In this document: positions 1-5,682 of the stretch, piece by piece | Numbering within the stretch: position 1 is the stretch's first letter | How the letters are laid out: the number at the start of each line of letters is the position of its first letter | NCBI GenBank assembly: GCA_003557565.1 | Contig: PWOG01000076.1 | Coordinates: forward strand, 1 to 7,110 | Direction: 5' to 3' | Length of the DNA: 7,110 bases | Origin: Desulfobulbaceae bacterium | GTDB taxonomy: Bacteria > Desulfobacterota > Desulfobulbia > Desulfobulbales > Desulfurivibrionaceae | Program-made: the position numbers and the translations under genes | The notes under the pieces: model-generated | Told to the model about the DNA's origin: nothing | Databases searched by the model: none | Seen by the model: only the letters and a program-made list of their open reading frames with translations

Positions 1-1173
1 ATTCTTATCACCCAGGAAGGCCTGGAACTGACCATGGTCAACCCCGCTTACATGACCAGGCAGATCGCTGAAATCACCAGGAGACAGGAGGGAGCGGTGC
101 TGCATCTTACCAGCACCGCTCCGTTGAATCCGGTCAACGCTGCTGACAAATGGGAACAAACGGTGCTGGCCGACCTGGAACAGGGCGATAAAAGCAGCCG
201 TTTTGAGTTGTTATCAACCCCGGAAGGCAAGGTTTATCGATACCTGGAGCCGCTTTATATTGAACCCCCATGTCTGCGGTGTCACGCCGATCAGGGTTAC
301 GAAGAAGGGGATCTGCGGGGGGGTATCAGCCTGACCTTTCCCGCCGAACCTCATCTGAACATTCTTTCTTCCCAAATCAACTGGATGCTGGCCGGACACG
401 GCATCGCCTTTTTACTGGTAAGCGGTGTGGTCCTGACCCTGTTGAACCGCCTGCAGCGCCAGCGGGAAGCGGCGGCCAAATACGCCCTTGAGCTGGAACG
501 CAGCAACAAGGAACTACAGGATTTCGCACATATAGTGTCGCATGATCTGCAGGAGCCCCTGCGCACCATCGTTTCCTTTGGCGACCGCCTGCAGCACAAG
601 CATGGCGATGGTCTTGACGAGCGGGGACATGAATACCTGTTATACATGCAGAAAGCCGCCATCCGAATGCGACAGCTAATTGAAGACTTGCTCGATTATT
701 CCCGGGTTGCTTCCAAAAAGTTGTCGCCGTCTCCAGTGAACCTTAACGAGGTTGTCCAGGAGGTGATCACCGACCTGGAAGAATTGATCAGGGAACGCAA
801 TGGCCGGGTGGTAGTGGAAAACCTGCCCACTGTCAATGTCGATCGCGGCCAGATTCACCGCCTGTTGCTAAACTTGATCGGCAATGCCCTGAAGTTCCAG
901 GCCGAAGGAGTTAGTCCCCTGGTCAGGCTGGTGGGGGCAACCTACGACCGAAAGGTGGAAATACAGGTCATTGATAATGGCATAGGCTTTGATGAAAAAT
1001 ATCTCGACCGGATTTTCCGCCCCTTTCAGCGGTTACACGGCCGGAATCAGTACCGGGGTACCGGCATGGGGTTGGCGATCTGTAAAAAGATTGTAGAGGG
1101 CCATCACGGTGAACTCACCGCCCGCAGCCGCCCTGGTGAGGGAACCTCTTTCAGGATTATCCTGCCTTTTTGA
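1..1173 (+). CDS. Membrane sensor histidine kinase with Tll0287-like (DUF3365) heme domain, 5' partial
   Basis: The frame is open to the left edge, so the true start and probably a first membrane helix lie outside. Numbering visible codons from base 1, residues 10-115 match the Tll0287-like/DUF3365 sensor: an NPAYMTRQI segment, a heme c-type CLRCH motif at 91-95 (bases 271-285), then GDLRGGISL. One membrane helix follows at about 128-149, then a short basic coiled coil (150-175). The DHp helix has H-box SHDLQEPLR with phospho-acceptor His181 (bases 541-543). The ATPase domain has N-box NLIGNALKFQ, DNGIGF, an F-box (IFRPFQRL) and GTGMGLAICKKI near the end. The protein should autophosphorylate and pass phosphate to a response regulator not present here. 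There is no HAMP, PAS or receiver domain between the helix and the H-box. The sensed signal is unknown; redox or small-ligand sensing through heme is inferred from the family. Confidence 0.93.
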   Translation: MLITQEGLELTMVNPAYMTRQIAEITRRQEGAVLHLTSTAPLNPVNAADKWEQTVLADLEQGDKSSRFELLSTPEGKVYRYLEPLYIEPPCLRCHADQGYEEGDLRGGISLTFPAEPHLNILSSQINWMLAGHGIAFLLVSGVVLTLLNRLQRQREAAAKYALELERSNKELQDFAHIVSHDLQEPLRTIVSFGDRLQHKHGDGLDERGHEYLLYMQKAAIRMRQLIEDLLDYSRVASKKLSPSPVNLNEVVQEVITDLEELIRERNGRVVVENLPTVNVDRGQIHRLLLNLIGNALKFQAEGVSPLVRLVGATYDRKVEIQVIDNGIGFDEKYLDRIFRPFQRLHGRNQYRGTGMGLAICKKIVEGHHGELTARSRPGEGTSFRIILPF

Positions 1174-1190
1174 CCATTCTCCCAAGTATT

Positions 1191-1210
1191 CATCAGGTTT
1201 ATACCTGATG
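1191..1210. repeat. Perfect 8-bp inverted repeat downstream of the kinase gene
   Basis: Arms CATCAGGT (1191-1198) and ACCTGATG (1203-1210) pair perfectly around a TTAT loop, 17 nt after the kinase stop codon. It could be the kinase terminator, although the bases that follow are mixed A/T and not a clean T run. It could equally be an operator for the PilZ gene, since it lies just upstream of that gene's likely promoter. The sequence alone does not decide. Confidence 0.6.
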
Positions 1211-1213
1211 TTA

Positions 1214-1227
1214 TGTAAATTTTTACA
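1214..1227. repeat. Short AT-rich palindrome, TGTAAA/TTTACA
   Basis: Two perfect 6-bp arms, TGTAAA (1214-1219) and TTTACA (1222-1227), are separated by TT. It lies 3 bp after the preceding inverted repeat. A two-base loop is too tight for a good RNA hairpin, so a DNA-binding site is at least as likely as part of a terminator. Assignment is tentative. Confidence 0.4.
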
Positions 1228-1235
1228 GGATTTTA

Positions 1236-1269
1236 TTGACAATAACTGTTATAGTTTTTCGTTTTTAAT
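1236..1269 (+). promoter_or_regulatory. Candidate promoter region for the PilZ gene
   Basis: This AT-rich stretch holds a consensus -35-like TTGACA (1236-1241) and an extended -10-like TG-T-TATAGT (1247-1255). The two are only 8 bp apart, so they cannot belong to one sigma70 promoter. The extended -10 could act with little help from a -35, placing the transcript start near 1262 and giving a leader of about 80 nt. The TTGACA could instead use a weak downstream -10 in the T-rich stretch. An 11-bp palindrome, ATAAC-T-GTTAT (1242-1252), overlaps the -10 and could be an operator. Confidence 0.35.
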
Positions 1270-1330
1270 TTCATGCGGGCTGAGTTGAACAGGAAAATTT
1301 CCCTTGTTACCGGAGGGTCTTAACAGGCTG

Positions 1331-1341
1331 AGAGGAAAAGT
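1331..1341 (+). promoter_or_regulatory. Ribosome binding site of the PilZ gene
   Basis: AGAGG (1331-1335) lies 6 nt before the ATG at 1342, which is good Shine-Dalgarno spacing and supports this start codon. A second purine-rich motif, GGAGG (1312-1316), is too far upstream to serve the same ATG. Confidence 0.65.
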
Positions 1342-1800
1342 ATGGCGCGAAAAAAACGACGCTCGCCACGCATCGATATCAGTATACCGGTACGGATAAT
1401 CATCCACAACAAGGGCACCAATCGAACCCTGGCGGAGACCACGGGGCGAATCAGCGACATATCACGGCATGGTGTGCGACTTATTGTTACCCAGGCCAAA
1501 ATTGAACGGTGGCATATTTTCTATTCCTTTCACGACAGCGACCAGCAGGTTATTTCCCTGGAAATCCTGCCACTGCAGGATCAAGACCAACAGGAGGATG
1601 TTCCGGATTTCCAGCTGCCTGTAAAGCCGGTCTGGTTTGACCGTCTGCTGTCCCAGCCGGACAAACCCTTTCAATTGGGGATGGCTTACCGCCGCGAACT
1701 TCCTCCCGAGATCGTAGAATGGCTCAAAGGGTTGCAGGCCAAGCTTCACAGCCAACGGAAAACAAGCTGGTGGTCACGACTTTTCGGCGGTAGTTGGTAA
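1342..1800 (+). CDS. PilZ-domain protein, probable cyclic di-GMP effector
   Basis: This is a complete 152-residue soluble protein. Both halves of the PilZ cyclic di-GMP signature are visible: an N-terminal RxxxR within the very basic KKRRSPR stretch (R6 and R10) and DISRHG (D39, S41, G44), which is the D/NxSxxG motif. A later VKPVWFD...FQLGMAYRR segment matches the closing strands of the barrel. The domain fills about residues 5-115; a helix (PPEIVEWLKGLQAKL) and a basic, tryptophan-rich tail ending SWWSRLFGGSW follow. No partner domain is fused, so it most likely acts by binding another protein or the membrane when cyclic di-GMP rises. The AGAGG site supports the ATG. It follows a histidine kinase on the same strand, but 168 bp with hairpins and a candidate promoter lie between, so it is probably its own unit. 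The target process (motility, exopolysaccharide or other) cannot be read from the sequence. Confidence 0.88.
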   Translation: MARKKRRSPRIDISIPVRIIIHNKGTNRTLAETTGRISDISRHGVRLIVTQAKIERWHIFYSFHDSDQQVISLEILPLQDQDQQEDVPDFQLPVKPVWFDRLLSQPDKPFQLGMAYRRELPPEIVEWLKGLQAKLHSQRKTSWWSRLFGGSW

Positions 1801-1812
1801 ATTTGTAACCAA

Positions 1813-1832
1813 TTACAGGGTTTGTCCTGTAA
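1813..1832. terminator. Candidate bidirectional terminator between convergent genes
   Basis: TTACAGG (1813-1819) pairs with CCTGTAA (1826-1832), extended by a G-U pair, around a 4-nt loop. It lies 12 nt past the PilZ stop and 4 nt past the AsmA-like stop read on the - strand, exactly where convergent genes need one. Neither side has a strong T run, and the stem is short, so efficiency is doubtful. The left arm can also pair with TGTAA at 1804-1808. Confidence 0.45.
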
Positions 1833-1836
1833 ACGC

Positions 1837-4800
1837 CTAATCATTGATTTCCTGATCCGGATCCGGCGAAGGTAGGATTGGGCTAAGGATATTGAAAGGC
1901 AGCATAAGGGTGCTCTTGATCAGGTTCAGCAATCCTTCTCCCACAGAATCCGGGGACATGACAATGAGCCGCGGATCACGGATATCCCCTTTAACCGCGA
2001 CGGGGATGGTTAACAAGGTGGCATCTTCACCGCCAATGATCCGGCCTAAAAAGGGGATCCAGCTCACCAGGGTATCGATGGTCTTAAAAGGGGCCACAAG
2101 GACCACCATATCCGCCTCGTAGTCAGCCAGATCCAGACTGCCCCGGGCGATCAGGTTCAGGCCCACCCCACGAACCACCGCCTTTTCGATGGTCAGTACA
2201 TGGTCTTCGATCAATGCCTCAAACTCCAGTTCCCGATAAGCAAAACCTTCCTCGTCCAGGCCGGCAATATCACCGGTGAAAATATCGGTGATATTAACCA
2301 CACTCAAGATCCGGGCCAGCAGCCCCATTCTTTTGATTCTGCCGCCTCCCGGCGAATCAATGCTGATCACACCTTTTTCCCAGTGCGCAAAATCGCCATG
2401 AAATTCTGCTTTTAACTGGCAGTCACCGGTGATGATGTCCTGTTCGATACCCAAACACGGCGACATCTTTTCAAAACGGGGAATCTCTTCGGTGGCCGGT
2501 GCAACGGCAAAAGAACTGGTTCCCAGGTCCGGGTTTAAATACCAGGTGCCGGTGATCTCCAGTAGGCAAAGCACGCCGGACTCGATATCAGCCACCAGCC
2601 CGGTGGCGGGCGACAGCGACAGGTTTCCGGTCAGCGGCTGCCAGCGCAGGGAAGGGGTCTCGTTTTCGGCCGGCAAGGGGCCGGAATCAAAATCTTCCAG
2701 GTGAAAATCAACCCGGCCCGTTACCGGCCATTGCCGGGGTTCCGAGATGATCTCAAGGCGAGGTTGGTGGCTTTTAAGTTCATCATACCAGGAAAGCAGG
2801 GTCTGCCAGCGCAGGTAAGGGGCGGACAGATCAAGATCAAACTCGAGGCCGGCACTTAAGGTTTTGATTCCGCCGGCCAACTCGAGCCGCTGGTCGGCGT
2901 CCAAACTGATATCCATTTGCCGCAGCTGCAACTGCTGTTCATGACCCTCCAGGTCCAGTTCGTTGACGGTTATTCGGCGTTGTTCGTCAACTTCCGGGGA
3001 CCATGACAATCCTCGGACGGCCAGCTGCCCGGCAAAATAAGGTGCCATCAGGTCCGGGTGAGGCACGGCATCGGTGTTTGGGGGCAGATAAAGCGGAGTG
3101 GGTATCTTGAAACTGGCCTCGCCACGACAGTTGCCCATCTCCAGATGTTGGTCAAAAAAAGCAAAAAAATCAGCCAGAACGCCCTGGTTCAATTCACCTT
3201 CAAAACTTCCGTGCACCGGGGTCAAACCATTTTCACTCAGGGCGGGATCCCGGTTCAACAAAACCGCCAGGCCTCGATAACCCCGATGCAGGCTCAAGTC
3301 AAAACGGGCCTGACGGTCATCGTCCAATACTGTGCTTTCAATCTCCACCCCATGCTGATCATGACTGCTGATCATGAATTCCAGGCTGGTCCGGCTTAAT
3401 TCCCGGTTTTCCCCGGAGTGCAGGTTGCCTGCCATGACCAGGGAGTTATCGTCCCAGTTAAAGGTCAACGGTGCCAGGGTTAGCGGGGCCTGGGGAAGGA
3501 AGGACTCGGGCAACCATTGCCGCTGCTCCAGCCATGTCCTGATGTCGGGGGTCAGCAGGCCGCCGAGCTCCGCCATGCCCCGCCAATTCCGCAGGGTTTG
3601 GTGCCGCAGGCGGCTGTCCAGACTGAAATAACCGTCCCGGAGTTCAAGTTCAACCTGGTGTAAATCAACCCTTTCATCGTCAATCCGCAGGCGACCCTGA
3701 AGGCATGTGACTTCAGTGGCCAGCAGGGGGGAGTACCAGGTCAGCCCCCCATTATCAAGGTCAATTTCTGCGGAGTATTGCCACGTTATTGGGCGAAAAA
3801 GCTCCCCGCTTGCCTGTCCTGAATCGATGGTGATCGGGCCGTCGATGTCCTCCAGCACCGGTATTATAGCCTCTTCCAGGACCTGGTAATCCAGCAGATG
3901 GCCAAAGAGGGAGCCACTGTCCAGCACCGCCTTGGTCTTTTCCAGGACAAAGGGTGCTTCCGGGCTCAAAGCAACCCGGCCCGTACTTCCCTTCAGTCGG
4001 TGAGGCCCCGCCGTGGCTTCCAGCCCCCGCCAGCGAACCAGTTCCCGATCAATGAGAAACCGTCCCCGCTGGACGGTCAGGGGCCAGGGCAAACGGTCAT
4101 AGATGATTTCACCCCGGCCCTGTTCAATGGTGGCGTCCACGGTAAAATCATGCCAGTTGTCACCAATAACCAGGCGGCCGGAAGCTTCACCTTGCGCGCT
4201 GGGAAAACGTTTCATTTCTTCCAGGAAAACCGGATGATTCAGCAGCTCGGGCAAAACAGCGCGCAAATCTTGAAGGTCGGCATCCAATTGCATATCCAGC
4301 TGGAGAAGGGGCAAGTCCCTTCGCAGCCCCACCCGCAGGGAGCCGTCCCGTCCATGGCTGTTGCCAAGGCGGGCTTCGGCCCCGCTCAATTCCAGGATGC
4401 TGTTTTCAATCCGCAGCGGGCCGCGGGCCTCGGGCAGATAAAGATCAATTCCGGGAACCATGATTTCCGCCCGCTGGACATCAACCTCCAGGATCATCAT
4501 GTCTGCCAGGGTCCTGGGGTCACGCAGTTCATCATCATTGCCGGACAACTGAAAAGAAGCCCGGGAGGCCCGGCCGCCCAGAACTATCTCGCCGACTTTC
4601 CGTGCTGGCTTGTATTCACCAAACAGTTCCAGCACCGCCGGCATGATCTCATCAGCGTTCAAATCCCGACCCTGCAGCTCAATATCCCAACGGGGCGATT
4701 CCTCGGCCGGAACTTTACGGCTGATAACCCCATTAAGCCGCAGCTCCGGCTTCGTAACCTCGAAGTCATGGATCAAAAGCTGCCAATCGTCTTCCTGCTT

Positions 4801-5637
4801 GTTCAATGACAGATCTATAACCCCGCAGTCCAGACGCACCACGCCGGTTTGGGGAGCGATCTCCTGCGGGTTCAAAAGAAAACAGGGCAGTTCTCCGGTC
4901 AAGCGGGCATCAATGGTTTCAAAACCGGCCCCTTCGGCGGTCAGTTTCAGGTTGGCCATTGCCTCCAGAGGAGCCACCCCCTGCACCGGGGTGGTAATAA
5001 CCTCGTGCAGCAGCAGACCTTCTGCATTCGCCTGCAGATAATAGGTTTCGTCCTTGGTTAAATGGCCCTGGAGGGTCAGGTGCCGGCCAAAGGAGGGCTG
5101 GAGGGCCAGGTCCACTTCCAGTCGGGTGGGGGTGACCCGGAAAGCGGCATCGATTTCGGTCAACTCCATGGCCTCAAGGTCAACCGCCCCTGGGATCCTG
5201 GCGTCATCAATACTCACAACTCCCCGGATGATTTCTACCTTGCCGGTAAAAGTACGGGGAAACACCCCGGGCACAGAAGGCTCCTCGGAGAGCAGAGCGG
5301 AGGGATCAAACTGCAGCTCGGGCTCCGTCAGGACGACCCGGCTGGGCTCCAGACGAAACAGCAGCAGGGAGGTATAGCGTGGAAAAACGTGGGTTTCCGG
5401 CAGCGCCAGCCGGAGTTCATCCCGCCTAACATCGACACCTCTTACCAACAGATGGGGGGTGGGAAACCAGGCCAACTCAATGCTGTCCAGACTGATCTCG
5501 CTTTCCAGGTGATAACCCAGGCGCTCGGCCAGTTCGGAACGTACCGGCTCGGACCTGAGAATAAGGGGCAGGATCAGGGCCAGCAAAGCTGCGACCAGCA
5601 GCGCCACCAGCACAATAAGCCTTATTTTGCGAGCCAT
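1837..5637 (-). CDS. Giant AsmA/YhdP-like envelope protein
   Basis: This 1266-residue protein has the AsmA-like plan: a short basic N-terminus (MARKIR), one hydrophobic anchor at residues 5-27, and a very long, beta-strand-rich body with no further clear membrane helix. The N-terminal stretch after the anchor (LESEISLDSIELAWFPTPHLLVRGVDV) is typical of the AsmA entry domain. The C-terminal part (about 1099-1230) has the AsmA-like ending, with NLIARGSLDLADYEADM, a hydrophobic WIPFLGRIIGG segment and IPVAVKGDIRDPRLIV. Family knowledge: AsmA, TamB and YhdP are anchored in the inner membrane, cross the periplasm as long beta grooves and are linked to phospholipid movement to the outer membrane. 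The length is about that of E. coli YhdP, but orthology is not established. ATG 5635-5637 is the only usual initiator before an in-frame stop at 5683-5685, yet no Shine-Dalgarno is visible. It is probably co-transcribed with the transporter gene 45 nt upstream. Confidence 0.85.
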   Translation of the reverse strand: MARKIRLIVLVALLVAALLALILPLILRSEPVRSELAERLGYHLESEISLDSIELAWFPTPHLLVRGVDVRRDELRLALPETHVFPRYTSLLLFRLEPSRVVLTEPELQFDPSALLSEEPSVPGVFPRTFTGKVEIIRGVVSIDDARIPGAVDLEAMELTEIDAAFRVTPTRLEVDLALQPSFGRHLTLQGHLTKDETYYLQANAEGLLLHEVITTPVQGVAPLEAMANLKLTAEGAGFETIDARLTGELPCFLLNPQEIAPQTGVVRLDCGVIDLSLNKQEDDWQLLIHDFEVTKPELRLNGVISRKVPAEESPRWDIELQGRDLNADEIMPAVLELFGEYKPARKVGEIVLGGRASRASFQLSGNDDELRDPRTLADMMILEVDVQRAEIMVPGIDLYLPEARGPLRIENSILELSGAEARLGNSHGRDGSLRVGLRRDLPLLQLDMQLDADLQDLRAVLPELLNHPVFLEEMKRFPSAQGEASGRLVIGDNWHDFTVDATIEQGRGEIIYDRLPWPLTVQRGRFLIDRELVRWRGLEATAGPHRLKGSTGRVALSPEAPFVLEKTKAVLDSGSLFGHLLDYQVLEEAIIPVLEDIDGPITIDSGQASGELFRPITWQYSAEIDLDNGGLTWYSPLLATEVTCLQGRLRIDDERVDLHQVELELRDGYFSLDSRLRHQTLRNWRGMAELGGLLTPDIRTWLEQRQWLPESFLPQAPLTLAPLTFNWDDNSLVMAGNLHSGENRELSRTSLEFMISSHDQHGVEIESTVLDDDRQARFDLSLHRGYRGLAVLLNRDPALSENGLTPVHGSFEGELNQGVLADFFAFFDQHLEMGNCRGEASFKIPTPLYLPPNTDAVPHPDLMAPYFAGQLAVRGLSWSPEVDEQRRITVNELDLEGHEQQLQLRQMDISLDADQRLELAGGIKTLSAGLEFDLDLSAPYLRWQTLLSWYDELKSHQPRLEIISEPRQWPVTGRVDFHLEDFDSGPLPAENETPSLRWQPLTGNLSLSPATGLVADIESGVLCLLEITGTWYLNPDLGTSSFAVAPATEEIPRFEKMSPCLGIEQDIITGDCQLKAEFHGDFAHWEKGVISIDSPGGGRIKRMGLLARILSVVNITDIFTGDIAGLDEEGFAYRELEFEALIEDHVLTIEKAVVRGVGLNLIARGSLDLADYEADMVVLVAPFKTIDTLVSWIPFLGRIIGGEDATLLTIPVAVKGDIRDPRLIVMSPDSVGEGLLNLIKSTLMLPFNILSPILPSPDPDQEIND

Positions 5638-5682
5638 AAAAGTTGGTGTCGACGGAAAATGGGTTGATTGAAATTTGATCTG
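5638..5682 (-). other. 45-nt transporter/AsmA junction, in frame, no Shine-Dalgarno
   Basis: Read on the - strand, the gap is exactly 15 sense codons with no stop, so both genes lie in one reading frame divided by a single TAG (5683-5685). No GGAG-like site precedes the AsmA-like ATG; the nearest upstream bases read ACCAACTTTT. No hairpin or clear promoter is seen. This suggests one transcript and perhaps coupled or leaderless-type initiation of the second gene. Confidence 0.6.

Noticed and set aside
351..662. 103-residue - strand open frame within the kinase gene
   Set aside because: Cys-, Arg- and Ser-rich shadow opposite conserved kinase motifs.
1033..1242. 69-residue - strand open frame spanning the kinase end and the intergenic region
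   Set aside because: It mostly mirrors the conserved kinase ATPase domain. The remaining part is AT-rich intergenic DNA with no ribosome site noted.
1236..1255. TTGACA and TATAGT as one sigma70 promoter
   Set aside because: The spacer is only 8 bp, far from the required 16-18 bp, so they cannot function together.
1256..1341. Cyclic di-GMP riboswitch before the PilZ gene
   Set aside because: The expected conserved GEMM-type bases and paired stems are not visible; only a short generic hairpin is present.
3898..4809. 303-residue open frame on the + strand
   Set aside because: It lies wholly antisense to the AsmA-like gene, shows no recognisable domain and is low-complexity, rich in Gln, Pro and Gly, as expected of a shadow of a long GC-biased gene.
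5062..5667. 201-residue open frame on the + strand covering the AsmA-like start
   Set aside because: Its antisense is the clear anchor-bearing N-terminus of the AsmA-like protein. Composition is shadow-like and no family is recognisable.
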